Assembly: GCF_002224285.1 (NCBI RefSeq)
Contig: NZ_CP022436.1
Coordinates: 186,001-250,000, forward strand
Source of the DNA: Arthrobacter sp. YN
GTDB taxonomy: Bacteria; Actinomycetota; Actinomycetes; Actinomycetales; Micrococcaceae
Reading direction: 5' to 3'
Length of the DNA: 64,000 nucleotides
The position numbers were made by a program, and so were the translations under genes. Each line of letters starts with the position of its first letter. Position 1 is the first letter of the stretch. Shown piece by piece: positions 26,079 to 34,888 of this stretch. The notes beneath the pieces were generated by a model, which saw only the letters and a list, made by a program, of their open reading frames with translations, was not told where the DNA came from and ran no database searches.

Positions 26079-28196
26079 GTGTTGAATCGGATCATGGACT
26101 CTGCTGACACTCTGACCCCGGGCGAGCAGCCCGAAACTCCCTTCCACCGCATGGACCACTATCTCGCCATCCCGCGGGTCAGCGGCCTCACCCTCAGCCC
26201 CGATGGCAAGCGCCTGGTCACCACCGTTTCGACGCTGAACGGCAAGGGAACCGAGTTCGCTTCGGCCCTCTGGGAGATTGACCCCACCGGCCAAAAGCAC
26301 GCACGCCGCATCACCCGCAGTTCCAAGGGCGAGGCCGGCGCGGTGTTCGCAGCAAACGGCGACCTCTACTTCACCTCGGCGCGCCCGGACCCGGACAGCC
26401 CTGACGCTGACCCGGTAAACGCCCTGTGGCTCCTCCCCGCCGACGGTGGAGAAGCCCGCGTGGTGCACTCGCGCTCGGGCGGCATCAGTTCCGTCATGGC
26501 TGCGAAGGACGCGGATGCCACGTTCGTCAGCGCCGAGGTCCTGGCGGGATCCGCCGACGAGGACAACGACGACGAGCGCCGAAAGACCCGCAAGGACAAC
26601 AAGGTCTCCGCCATCCTGCACAGTGGTTACCCGGTCCGCTATTGGGATGCCGACCTCGGCCCCGCAGAGCCGCGGATCTTTGCCGTCGAGCAGGGTCACG
26701 AGCGGGAACCCGGCAAACCGTCAACGGTGGACGCCGCGGCTCCGCTCAAGCTCCGCAACCTGACGGCCGGCGTCGGCGGTTCGCTGCGTGAGTCGAAAAC
26801 GGTGGTGAGCCCGGACGGGAAGACCATTTACACCAGCATGACCAAGGCGCTCGCCAAGGCGGACAGCCGCGAGGTGCTGGCCGCCGTCGACGTCGCCACC
26901 GGGAACGTCAAGGTGCTGCTGGACCACGAAGGCATGAGCTACTTCCCGGGGCCGGTCAGCCCGGACAACGGCACGCTCGTGGTGGAAAGCGAAAGCGACA
27001 CCACACCCACGCAGGCGCCCCAGGTGAAGCTGCACCTGCTCAACGTTGCCGGCGGCGAAACCACGAACCTCGAACCGCTGGCGCACCACTGGGATCGGTG
27101 GGCCACCGTCCTTGCCTGGCTTCCGGATGGCAGTGCCGTCCTGGCCAAAGCGGACGACGACGGCGCGTCGCCGGTTTTCCGGATCAGCGTCGCTGACGGT
27201 GAAGTCACCCGGGTGACGCAGGACGCTTCCGCCTATTCCGACGTCGTAATTTCTCCCGACGGGACGGCGGCGTACGCCCTGCGGAGCTCGTACGAATTCC
27301 CTGCCGAAGCGGTCAGGATAGACCTCGCCACCGGAGAAGTGACCAGGCTGCAAGCACCCGCTGAGCGGCCCGTTTACAAGGGTCATCTGGAGCGCGTGGA
27401 AGCGACGGCGGACGACGGTTCACGAGTGCCCGCCTACCTTGCGCTCCCTGAAGGGGCATCGGCCGGTAAGCCTGCACCGCTCCTGCTGTGGATCCACGGC
27501 GGACCGCTGGGTTCGTGGAACGCCTGGACGTGGCGCTGGAACCCCTGGCTGCTCGTCGCCAAGGGCTACGCCGTGCTGCTGCCCGATCCCGCGCTCTCCA
27601 CAGGCTACGGCCAGGAGTTCATCCAGCGCGGCTGGGGTGAGTGGGGCAAGAAGCCCTTCACCGACCTCATGGCCATCACCGACGCGGTGGTGGGGCGCCC
27701 GGACATTGACGAGTCGCGGACAGCTGCAATGGGGGGATCGTTCGGCGGCTACATGGCCAATTGGGTTGCCGGCCAAACCGACCGGTTCAAAGCGATTGTT
27801 ACCCACGCCAGTTTGTGGGCGCTGGACCAGTTCGGCCCCACCACGGACGCCGCCCAGTACTGGCTGAAGGAAATGACAGTGGAAATGGCCATGGAGAACT
27901 CGCCGCACCTGAACGTCGGCAACATCAAGACGCCCATGCTGGTAATCCACGGCGACAAGGACTACCGGGTTCCGATCGGCGAGGGTCTGCGTCTTTGGTA
28001 CGAACTCTTGTCCTCGTCGCAATTGCCCGCCGACGACAACGGCCAGAGCCCACACCGCTTCCTCTACTTCCCCGACGAAAACCACTGGGTGCTTCAGCCG
28101 CAGCACGCGAAGATCTGGTACGGAGTGGTGGAGCACTTCCTGGCAAAACAGGTGCTGGGCGAGGACGTTGCCTTGCCGGAGGAGCTGGGGGTCTAG
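26079..28196 (+). CDS. S9 family peptidase (acylaminoacyl/dipeptidyl peptidase type)
   Basis: A 705-aa serine peptidase with an N-terminal beta-propeller (residues about 20-420, with WD40/PD40-like strands such as 'LTLSPDGKRLV') and a C-terminal alpha/beta-hydrolase domain. The catalytic triad is visible: Ser554 in 'GGSFGGYM', Asp628 in 'HGDKDYRV', His669 in 'DENHWV'. The GTG start has GGGAG 8 nt upstream. No signal peptide, so probably a cytoplasmic oligopeptidase releasing N-terminal dipeptides or acylated residues. It has its own promoter region and converges on the Fic gene with a 7-bp gap. Confidence 0.93.
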   Translation: MLNRIMDSADTLTPGEQPETPFHRMDHYLAIPRVSGLTLSPDGKRLVTTVSTLNGKGTEFASALWEIDPTGQKHARRITRSSKGEAGAVFAANGDLYFTSARPDPDSPDADPVNALWLLPADGGEARVVHSRSGGISSVMAAKDADATFVSAEVLAGSADEDNDDERRKTRKDNKVSAILHSGYPVRYWDADLGPAEPRIFAVEQGHEREPGKPSTVDAAAPLKLRNLTAGVGGSLRESKTVVSPDGKTIYTSMTKALAKADSREVLAAVDVATGNVKVLLDHEGMSYFPGPVSPDNGTLVVESESDTTPTQAPQVKLHLLNVAGGETTNLEPLAHHWDRWATVLAWLPDGSAVLAKADDDGASPVFRISVADGEVTRVTQDASAYSDVVISPDGTAAYALRSSYEFPAEAVRIDLATGEVTRLQAPAERPVYKGHLERVEATADDGSRVPAYLALPEGASAGKPAPLLLWIHGGPLGSWNAWTWRWNPWLLVAKGYAVLLPDPALSTGYGQEFIQRGWGEWGKKPFTDLMAITDAVVGRPDIDESRTAAMGGSFGGYMANWVAGQTDRFKAIVTHASLWALDQFGPTTDAAQYWLKEMTVEMAMENSPHLNVGNIKTPMLVIHGDKDYRVPIGEGLRLWYELLSSSQLPADDNGQSPHRFLYFPDENHWVLQPQHAKIWYGVVEHFLAKQVLGEDVALPEELGV

Positions 28197-28203
28197 GCGG
28201 TCG

Positions 28204-29442
28204 TCAGCCGGCGGACATCCGGCGGATCTCGGCGGCGTAGGCGTCGAGGACGTCGAAGATGCCCCGGTGCTGCCATACCCGATGACGGCCGCGGCCTGAC
28301 GCCTCGATGAGTACGCCAAGGTCTGTGAGAGAGTCCAGTGCACGAAGCGCCGCCATCTCACCCAGCCCAAGCTCGGTCGTGAGGTATCTCGTGTTCATCG
28401 CGGGCTGGCCGATGAGAGCCGGCAGCACCTTCCACGCGGCGGCGTCCGCGCGCAAGCGTGACATCTTGACGCGGGACGACTCGAGTTGCACAACGAGGTC
28501 ATCGACGAGCTTTGTTCCGGTGGTCGCGGCGATCCGGCTGGCCCGGGCGAACTCTCGGACGATCGGGCCCGCATCGCCATCACGGAACGAGCCCAGCGCT
28601 GCGAAGTAGCGCTGGGTGTCGACGAGAAGACCCGCAGAGATCGGCACCGCAGTCGAGCCAACGAGTCCCTTGTTACGGAGGATCGATTGTGCCAGCGCGC
28701 GCCCAGTCACGCCATTCCCGTCGGGAAATGGGTGGATCGTTTCGAACTGGGCGTGGCTGACAGCGACTTGGACCAGCACCGAAACATCCTGGCGGCTGAC
28801 GAATTTGACCAGGTCATCGATCGCTCCGTGGATGCGGTCATGGTGCGGGGCAACGAAGTCGGCAGTCCTCGGGCCGGCCTCGCCGGGGCCCACCCACACC
28901 TGCCCGACGCGGAAATGGCCAGCTTCGGCTGGGTGGAAGCCAGGCTGTTGGAGCATGAGCGCCTTGTGCATCGCGAGAATGGACCTCTCGCTGATGTCGT
29001 CAGCGAGCCGGAGGGCCGCCTCCACGGCGCGGACGTTGCCTATGACGGTGAGTGCATTGGCTTTGTCGCCCTCGCCGATCTCGGCGAGGGCTAGTTGCTT
29101 CGCGGATGTTGTCAGTTGTTCGATTTGCGAGCTGGAGGCCGACTCAGTGCGAAGCAGGATAGCTGTCATCGGTCCGAGGGCAGGATTGTTTGTGCCAAGT
29201 GTGCGCTGGGCGTGCTTGTCGAATTCGACCAACTGACGGGTGGCATCTTCGACGTCGGCGGAATCCTCGCCGGAGATGTGGGGAGCCCAGCCCGCGATCG
29301 ACGCCGTGACGGCCGCCTCGTAGGGGCCGGTCTGACGCGCCACTTCGGCACGCGAATACATCTCCGGCGCGCGCGGCTGCCAGTCGAAGGTCTCGAATGA
29401 GACCGGGTCGACCGGGATGCGCACGTTGGCAGGTGTTGGCAT
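28204..29442 (-). CDS. Fic-domain protein with C-terminal winged helix
   Basis: 412 aa. Fic enzymes usually transfer AMP from ATP to a protein hydroxyl. A Fic_N region precedes an inhibitory-helix-like 'SSSQIEQL' (residues 103-110). The core is at residues about 150-300 with motif HPFPDGNGVTGR at 237-248. Residue 245 is Val (codon GTG), where the family consensus has Arg; the His and the final Arg are kept. Residues about 345-400 look like a winged helix ('TTELGLGEMAALRALDSLTD'). A perfect palindrome lies 9 bp upstream of the ATG. There is no separate antitoxin gene. Its target is unknown, and activity may be reduced by the substitution. Confidence 0.9.
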   Translation of the reverse strand: MPTPANVRIPVDPVSFETFDWQPRAPEMYSRAEVARQTGPYEAAVTASIAGWAPHISGEDSADVEDATRQLVEFDKHAQRTLGTNNPALGPMTAILLRTESASSSQIEQLTTSAKQLALAEIGEGDKANALTVIGNVRAVEAALRLADDISERSILAMHKALMLQQPGFHPAEAGHFRVGQVWVGPGEAGPRTADFVAPHHDRIHGAIDDLVKFVSRQDVSVLVQVAVSHAQFETIHPFPDGNGVTGRALAQSILRNKGLVGSTAVPISAGLLVDTQRYFAALGSFRDGDAGPIVREFARASRIAATTGTKLVDDLVVQLESSRVKMSRLRADAAAWKVLPALIGQPAMNTRYLTTELGLGEMAALRALDSLTDLGVLIEASGRGRHRVWQHRGIFDVLDAYAAEIRRMSAG

Positions 29443-29451
29443 GCGATAACT

Positions 29452-29483
29452 TTACCAACACTTAGTCGAATAAGTGTTGGTAA
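29452..29483. promoter_or_regulatory. Palindromic operator candidate upstream of the Fic gene
   Basis: Perfect 13-bp arms 'ttaccaacactta' (29452-29464) and 'taagtgttggtaa' (29471-29483) around a 6-bp centre 'gtcgaa'. It begins 9 bp from the Fic start codon and would overlap its promoter or ribosome site. The half-site core 'ccaacac' recurs inside the first codons. Confidence 0.65.
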
Positions 29484-29626
29484 GTGTCCGATCCATCCCA
29501 TCTGAACTATCGCCGAACCGTGGGCCGGAGGCTGTACTACCAACAGATGGGCCCTGAAATGTTGGGAAGCTCCGCCTGCGGGTGGAGTCAATGGGCTGCG
29601 CATCTACTCCTCGCTAGGATGGGGGA

Positions 29627-30136
29627 GTGAATTCGACCTTCAGCCTCCGCCCTGCCCGCACCAGCGATGTGGCTGCGATCAAGAGGCTTGTGGCGCCCTT
29701 GGCGGAGGAGCGGATCCTCATGGCCAAGGAGACTGTGGCTTATTACGAGAGCCTGCAGGAATTCCGGATCGCCGAGTCCGACGGCGGGGAAGTCATTGGC
29801 TGCGGCGCTCTCCACGTGATGTGGGAGGACCTGGCCGAGATCCGCACTCTTGCGGCTGCTGATTCCTGGCGGGGGCGGGGTGTGGGGCATGTCCTGGTGG
29901 AGGATCTCCTTGAGGAAGCGCGTGCCCTTGGCGTGAGCCGGGTCTTCTGCCTGACGTTCGAGGTGGATTTCTTCAAGCGCCACGGGTTTGAAGTCATGGC
30001 TGACCAGTCGGCCGTGGATCCCCAGGTGTACTCCGAGCTGCTGCGCTCACATGACGAAGGTGTGGCGGAGTTCCTGGACCTGGCCCGGGTGAAGCCGAAC
30101 ACCTTAGGCAATACCCGCATGATCAAGCAGCTCTAG
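29627..30136 (+). CDS. argA: GNAT N-acetyltransferase, probable amino-acid N-acetyltransferase
   Basis: A 169-aa GNAT protein. It resembles the short actinobacterial N-acetylglutamate synthases that start arginine biosynthesis by acetylating glutamate (or glutamine). Supporting signs are the N-terminal 'PARTSDVAAIKRLVAPL', the acetyl-CoA loop 'SWRGRGVGHVLVEDLL' and the C-terminal 'KPNTLGNTRM'. The GTG start has AGGATGGGGG just upstream. No arginine genes are adjacent. Family assignment is solid; the specific substrate is inferred. Confidence 0.8.
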   Translation: MNSTFSLRPARTSDVAAIKRLVAPLAEERILMAKETVAYYESLQEFRIAESDGGEVIGCGALHVMWEDLAEIRTLAAADSWRGRGVGHVLVEDLLEEARALGVSRVFCLTFEVDFFKRHGFEVMADQSAVDPQVYSELLRSHDEGVAEFLDLARVKPNTLGNTRMIKQL

Positions 30137-30304
30137 GCCTGCCTTCCCCTTCCGCGCGTCGAGATCCTGAAGGAAAATGGCGCGTCTTTCAAGCGTGCCA
30201 GATTATGAGTGATTTAATCCCCTTTTCTTATCTAAAATTGATGGATAAACTGATTGAGGCTTGCTGGGGAAGCTTCCACCACATCGGTCAATTGAGAGAA
30301 GATC

Positions 30305-31753
30305 ATGCAGTCCCACGCGTCCCTTTCAGATGTTTCAAAACTCCAACTCAGCGTGCGCGGTCCAGTGTTCACGCCTGCCGATCCCGGCTTCGCCGCTGAA
30401 GTAGCGGCCTTCAATTTATCCACACAGCACCAGCCCGATCTTGCCTTCGGAGCCCTCGACGCAGAGGATGTCTCGGCGGCGATACACTGGGCAGCGGAAC
30501 GCGGTGTGCCCGTGTCCGTCCAGTCAACCGGGCACGGTGCCACCAACGCGATCGAGGGTGGCCTGCTGATCAGCACCCGACGAATGCTCGAGCTCAGTAT
30601 TGATCCCTTGGAGAAGACAGCCCGCGTGGGTGCGGGTGTCCGATGGAAGGCCGTGGTGGATCTCGCCGGGACCTTCGGCCTCATGGGGCTCTGCGGTTCA
30701 ACCACTGATGTTGGCGTGGTGGGTTACACGCTGGGTGGTGGGCTGCCGATCCTGGGTCGCAAATACGGATTCGCTTCCGACCACGTGATTGCGTTTGAAA
30801 TCGTCACGGCGGACGGAACCCTGCGCAGGGTAACCAAGGACGAGGATTCGGAGCTGTTCTTCCTCCTGCGTGGCGGCAAGGGCAATCTGGGAATCGTCAC
30901 GGCCATGGAATTCCATCTGTTCCCTGGCTCCGACCTCTACGCCGGCGGAATCTACTTTGACGGTGAGCATGCCCCTGAAGTCCTGCAGGCGTTCAGGGGT
31001 TGGGCGCCTGCCCTGCCTGTAGAGGCCTCGGCGTCACTTGCCTTCCTGCGGCTGCCGGATATGGAGATGGTGCCGGAACCCCTGCGCGGAAAGTTCGTGA
31101 TCCACCTCCGTTATGCCTACCAGGGTGATCTGGCGGCGGCGGCAGAACTCCTGGAGCCGATGCGCCGGAGTGCACCGTTCATGATGGATGCCACCGGTCC
31201 CCTTGACGCCACTGCCTTCGACTCCATCCACCAGGACCCGGACCAGCCTGTTCCCGTGATGGAACACGGGTTCCTCCTGAACAGGCTGGATGCGCCGGAA
31301 GCCGAAACGCTTCTGCGGCACTTTGGCCCCGGCGTCGAAAGTCCCGTGCTGTTGGCCGAGCTCCGACTGCTCGGGGGTGCCTTGGCCAGGAGCGCAGACG
31401 GCGATGACATTGTGGGTGGTCGCGATGCTGCGTTCAGCTTCTTCATGGGTGCCATTGCCGTCCCGCCGGTGGTTGCGATGTTGCCCGCGGTTTTCAATGC
31501 AGTCCATGACGACCTTCGGCCGGCCGCCAATGCCGGAACCTTCGTGAACCTGCACGGCCACTTCGTGGATGCCGAAGACAGGGAACGGCCCTGGCGGGCA
31601 ACGGCGTTGGAACGGCTCCGCCAGGCAAAGGCTGAGTTGGACCCGCAGAACATGTTCAGCTTCGGGCATGTAGTGGGGCTCCCGGTCATTGACCAGACCG
31701 TGTTGCTTGAAGACGTTGTGACCGCCGGCGGCGACGCCGTGCTGAACAACTAG
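30305..31753 (+). CDS. FAD-linked oxidoreductase (BBE-like family)
   Basis: 482 aa. A PCMH-type FAD-binding domain occupies residues about 40-215. 'STGHGATNAIEGGLLIST' contains the His expected to carry FAD covalently, and 'DVGVVGYTLGGGLPILGRKYG' is the pyrophosphate-binding segment. The C-terminal 'ELDPQNMFSFGH' resembles the berberine-bridge-enzyme tail. The second (cysteinyl) flavin link is not clearly present. Family members oxidise sugars, alkaloids or polyketides. No signal peptide. 'TTGAGAGAAG' supplies a ribosome site before the ATG. Confidence 0.85.
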   Translation: MQSHASLSDVSKLQLSVRGPVFTPADPGFAAEVAAFNLSTQHQPDLAFGALDAEDVSAAIHWAAERGVPVSVQSTGHGATNAIEGGLLISTRRMLELSIDPLEKTARVGAGVRWKAVVDLAGTFGLMGLCGSTTDVGVVGYTLGGGLPILGRKYGFASDHVIAFEIVTADGTLRRVTKDEDSELFFLLRGGKGNLGIVTAMEFHLFPGSDLYAGGIYFDGEHAPEVLQAFRGWAPALPVEASASLAFLRLPDMEMVPEPLRGKFVIHLRYAYQGDLAAAAELLEPMRRSAPFMMDATGPLDATAFDSIHQDPDQPVPVMEHGFLLNRLDAPEAETLLRHFGPGVESPVLLAELRLLGGALARSADGDDIVGGRDAAFSFFMGAIAVPPVVAMLPAVFNAVHDDLRPAANAGTFVNLHGHFVDAEDRERPWRATALERLRQAKAELDPQNMFSFGHVVGLPVIDQTVLLEDVVTAGGDAVLNN

Positions 31754-31765
31754 GGGCTGAGGGCG

Positions 31766-31954
31766 ATGAACAACCGCGTCACGTTCCCCGACTTCTCCGC
31801 CTTCCAGATCGACATTCCGCACGGATTATGGCCGCACGAAGCGTCATGGTCCGGGGATAGGCACTCCGACCCGGACCTGTACTCGGCCTTCTGGCCCGAG
31901 TTTCACGTCGGGCAGGAATCCGAGGCGGTGACGGCACCGCAGGCTGAGGAGTAG
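31766..31954 (+). CDS. Hypothetical small protein
   Basis: 62 aa from ATG, 12 bp after the oxidoreductase stop, with GAGGG about 3-8 nt upstream. The protein is acidic and rich in His, Trp and Pro (DIPHGLWPHEASWSGDRHSDPD), with no membrane segment. No family recognised. Position suggests it is co-transcribed with the oxidoreductase. It could be a chance frame. Confidence 0.4.
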   Translation: MNNRVTFPDFSAFQIDIPHGLWPHEASWSGDRHSDPDLYSAFWPEFHVGQESEAVTAPQAEE

Positions 31955-31987
31955 CAGGCACAAAGCGGGCCCGCGGAGCCGGGGCAG

Positions 31988-32025
31988 GGCGGAAGGGGCA
32001 GTTCCCGGGAGCTGTCCCTTCCGCC
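31988..32025. terminator. Bidirectional terminator-like hairpin
   Basis: 'ggcggaagggg' pairs with 'tcccttccgcc' around a 16-nt loop region, between the end of the oxidoreductase unit and the convergent GlxA-type gene. No T tract. Confidence 0.55.
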
Positions 32026-32036
32026 ATGCGAAACCC

Positions 32037-33014
32037 TCACTGCCGCGGGGCGCCGGGCAGTGCCGCGCCTGGTTGGGCGTCGAAGCGGCGTCGATAGTCA
32101 GTGGGCGTGGTGGAAAAGGCCCGGGCAAAGTTTTGCCGGAGGGTCACGGCGCTGCCGAACCCGCATTCGACTGCCACCTGGTCAATGGACAAGCTGGTGC
32201 TTTCCAGGAGGTGCCTGGCTGCATCCAGCCGCTGGGAACGCACCCACGCCGAGGGCGTAGCGCCGGTAGAGGACCTGAAGGCGCGAATGAACGTTCGCCG
32301 ACTCATGTGGGCCTGGTTGGCGAGCGTCTCGATGGTCAGATCTTCGCCCAGATGCCCCAATGCCCACTCAAGCAGGCGTGCCATGGGGTCGTCCGAGGAA
32401 CGTGGCGGCAGGGGATGCTCAATGTACTGCGCCTGTCCGCCCTCGCGGTGCGGAGCGATGACCAGGCTGCGTGCCACCTGGTTGGCTGCCGCGGATCCCA
32501 GGCGGGTCCTGACCAAATGCAGGCAGGCGTCCAGCCCGGAGGCGGTGCCGGCAGACGTCAACACGTCGCCGTGATCGATGTACAGCACCGTCTGATCCAG
32601 GAAGACATCCGGGTGGCGTGCCGAGAGCGAACTGAAGGCCTCCCAATGGGTGACGGCGGACCGTCCGTCCAGGAGGCCGGCGTCGGCAACAGGGATGGTG
32701 CCCAGGCAGAGGCCAAGGATGGTGACGCCACGCTGATGCGCCTGCTGAAGTACGTTGCGGAGATGCTCGCCGGGCTCGCGGCCATCATCAAACCACGAGG
32801 GCACCACAATGACGTCGGCTTCGTCCGCCGCTTCGGGGCCCAGGATTTCTCCCAACTGATAGCCTTCCGCGGTGCGGATGCGGCCCGCCTGGTCCGCAAA
32901 AAGCAGGGTGGTCCACTCAGCGAGTCCTTGGCGCGCGACCTCGTCGAAGACCATTTGGGGGACAGCGAGGTGGAACATCGTGACGTCGTGGAAGGCATAT
33001 ACGGCGATGCGCAC
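32037..33014 (-). CDS. GlxA-family regulator (DJ-1/PfpI domain plus AraC helix-turn-helix)
   Basis: 325 aa from the GTG at 33014, chosen for the strong site AAGGAGG 5 nt upstream; the frame runs open to 33134. Residues 1-190 are a DJ-1/PfpI-like sensor domain with the elbow 'GLCLGTIPVADAGLL'. Residues about 215-315 are two AraC-type helix-turn-helix motifs ('LANQAHMSRRTFIRAFRSS' and 'VAVECGFGSAVTLRQNFARAF'). It is divergent from an isochorismatase gene 134 bp away, which it probably regulates. The effector is unknown. Confidence 0.88.
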   Translation of the reverse strand: MRIAVYAFHDVTMFHLAVPQMVFDEVARQGLAEWTTLLFADQAGRIRTAEGYQLGEILGPEAADEADVIVVPSWFDDGREPGEHLRNVLQQAHQRGVTILGLCLGTIPVADAGLLDGRSAVTHWEAFSSLSARHPDVFLDQTVLYIDHGDVLTSAGTASGLDACLHLVRTRLGSAAANQVARSLVIAPHREGGQAQYIEHPLPPRSSDDPMARLLEWALGHLGEDLTIETLANQAHMSRRTFIRAFRSSTGATPSAWVRSQRLDAARHLLESTSLSIDQVAVECGFGSAVTLRQNFARAFSTTPTDYRRRFDAQPGAALPGAPRQ

Positions 33015-33148
33015 GGATCCTCCTTGGGATTGGCCTGAATCAATCGTACAAGGGCATTCATGCCACTGGTGGCCGGTTCCGACGGCGCCGAAGATGGAAT
33101 GGTGCCGCAAGCCGGCCACTGCCTTCCACCTCACGGAAAGAGAGCATC

Positions 33149-33775
33149 ATGAGCACTCCCCGCCGCGCCCTAGTCCTGGTAGACGTCCAGCAGCAGTACT
33201 TCAGCGGGCCCCTCGAGATCCAATTCCCGCCACACCAGGAATCCATCGGGATGATCGGCAAGGCCATAGACGCCGCAATGGCCGCAGGCATCCCGGTTGC
33301 CGCCATCCAGCACAGCGCTGGAGAAGGCGCGCCGGTTTTCGCCCCGGGAACCGCGGAGTACAACCTCCACCCTGACGTCGAGGCCCGCCGGAAGGACTCC
33401 TGGAAGGGTGTCGTCAAGGAGTACGGCTCGGTCTACGCCGGGACGGACCTGACCGAGTGGCTGCGGGAGCGCGGCGTCGACACTGTCACCTTGGTGGGGT
33501 ACATGACCAACAACTGCATCCTGGCCTCAGCTGTGGAAGCCGAATTTATTGGTTTCAGCACCGAAGTCCTCTCCGATGCGACCGGTGCCGTCAATCTGGC
33601 CAACGACGCAGGATTCGCTGATGCGGAAACAGTCCACACCACCCTGATGGCTTTGCTGAACTCGAACTGGGCGGCCGTCAGCAGCACTGACGCCTGGGTG
33701 GATGCCTTGAACGCGGGCAACGCCCTGGAGGGGAGCGATCTGGGGAGTTCGGCAGTGGCCGGGGCCTCGCGCTGA
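33149..33775 (+). CDS. Isochorismatase-family cysteine hydrolase
   Basis: A 208-aa cysteine hydrolase. Catalytic residues are visible: Asp12 ('LVLVDVQQQY'), a Lys near residues 86-90, and Cys123 in 'GYMTNNCILAS'. Such enzymes hydrolyse amides, carbamates or isochorismate; the neighbours do not indicate siderophore synthesis, so an amidase or nicotinamidase-like role is more likely. 'GGAAAGAG' is 9 nt upstream of ATG. It pairs with the divergent GlxA-type regulator. The tail after about residue 185 is low-complexity. Confidence 0.85.
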   Translation: MSTPRRALVLVDVQQQYFSGPLEIQFPPHQESIGMIGKAIDAAMAAGIPVAAIQHSAGEGAPVFAPGTAEYNLHPDVEARRKDSWKGVVKEYGSVYAGTDLTEWLRERGVDTVTLVGYMTNNCILASAVEAEFIGFSTEVLSDATGAVNLANDAGFADAETVHTTLMALLNSNWAAVSSTDAWVDALNAGNALEGSDLGSSAVAGASR

Positions 33776-33884
33776 AAAGCCCCGAGCGGGATAACTCCGC
33801 ACCAAGGGTACCCAAGGCCTACCGTGGGCCGGGCCGCCGGTAGTAGGGTCAGAGCACCAGCCGCAGCACGCCCAGGAGCATCCC

Positions 33885-34886
33885 ATGAAAAAGCTCATAA
33901 ATGATCCACGCGCAGTGGTGGACGAGTCCGTCGAAGGGTTCGGCATGGCCCATGCCGACATTGTGGACGTCCATCCTGAGCCCAAATACGTCATCCGAAA
34001 GGGTGCTCCGGTGGCGGGCAAGGTTGCCTTGGTCTCCGGCGGTGGCAGCGGTCACGAGCCCTTGCACGCAGGTTTCGTGGGATTCGGCATGCTCGACGCC
34101 GCTGTGCCCGGCGCCGTCTTCACCTCGCCAACCCCTGACCAGATTATTCCGGCGACCGTCGCGGTGGACTCTGGCGCCGGCGTCGTTCATATCGTGAAGA
34201 ACTACACCGGCGACGTCCTGAACTTTGAAACCGCCGCCGAGATGGCGCAGGCCGAAGGCGTGCACGTGCGTTCGGTTCTGGTGAACGACGACGTTGCGGT
34301 GGAAGATTCGCTGTACACGGCAGGCCGGCGCGGGGTAGGCGGAACGGTCCTGGTGGAAAAGATCGCAGGGGCTTCGGCTCAGCGTGGTGACGATCTTGAC
34401 ACCGTCACGGCCATTGCCGAACGGGTGGTGGCCAACGTGCGGACCATGGGCGTGGCACTGTCCGGCTGCACCGTGCCGCACGCAGGCACGCCGAGCTTCG
34501 AGCTGGAAGACAACGAGATCGAGATCGGTATAGGCATTCACGGCGAACCGGGCCGGCACAAGATCGCCATGGAGCCAGCCGATGCCATCACCGACCGCCT
34601 GCTGGAGCCTGTGCTGGAGGATCTTGCCCTGGCATCCGGGGACAAGGTGCTGCTGTTCGTGAACGGCATGGGCGGAACCCCGCAAAGCGAGCTCTACATT
34701 GTCTACCGGCGTGCAGCCCAGGTCCTGGCCGAACGTGGTGCCACCGTGGAGCGCTCGCTGGTGGGCAATTACGTGACGTCCCTGGAGATGCAGGGCTGCT
34801 CGGTCTCGGTCCTGCGCCTTGATGACGAGATGACCCGGCTATGGGATGCTCCCGTCCATACTGCAGCATTGCGGTGGGGAGCCTGA
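33885..34886 (+). CDS. dhaK: PTS-dependent dihydroxyacetone kinase, DhaK subunit
   Basis: 333 aa. DhaK binds dihydroxyacetone covalently as a hemiaminal on a histidine. That residue is His219 in 'IGIGIHGEPG', and the substrate loop 'SGGGSGHEPLHAGFVG' is at residues 51-66. It lies first in dhaK-dhaL-dhaM, with 2 bp to dhaL. AGGAG precedes the ATG by 7 nt. The product, dihydroxyacetone phosphate, enters glycolysis. Confidence 0.95.
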   Translation: MKKLINDPRAVVDESVEGFGMAHADIVDVHPEPKYVIRKGAPVAGKVALVSGGGSGHEPLHAGFVGFGMLDAAVPGAVFTSPTPDQIIPATVAVDSGAGVVHIVKNYTGDVLNFETAAEMAQAEGVHVRSVLVNDDVAVEDSLYTAGRRGVGGTVLVEKIAGASAQRGDDLDTVTAIAERVVANVRTMGVALSGCTVPHAGTPSFELEDNEIEIGIGIHGEPGRHKIAMEPADAITDRLLEPVLEDLALASGDKVLLFVNGMGGTPQSELYIVYRRAAQVLAERGATVERSLVGNYVTSLEMQGCSVSVLRLDDEMTRLWDAPVHTAALRWGA

Positions 34887-34888
34887 AT

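Noticed and set aside
28990..29330. 'TASIAG' near Fic residue 46 as the inhibitory helix motif with a lost Glu
   Set aside because: A better match with intact Glu ('SSSQIEQL') lies at residues 103-110, in the expected position before the Fic core.
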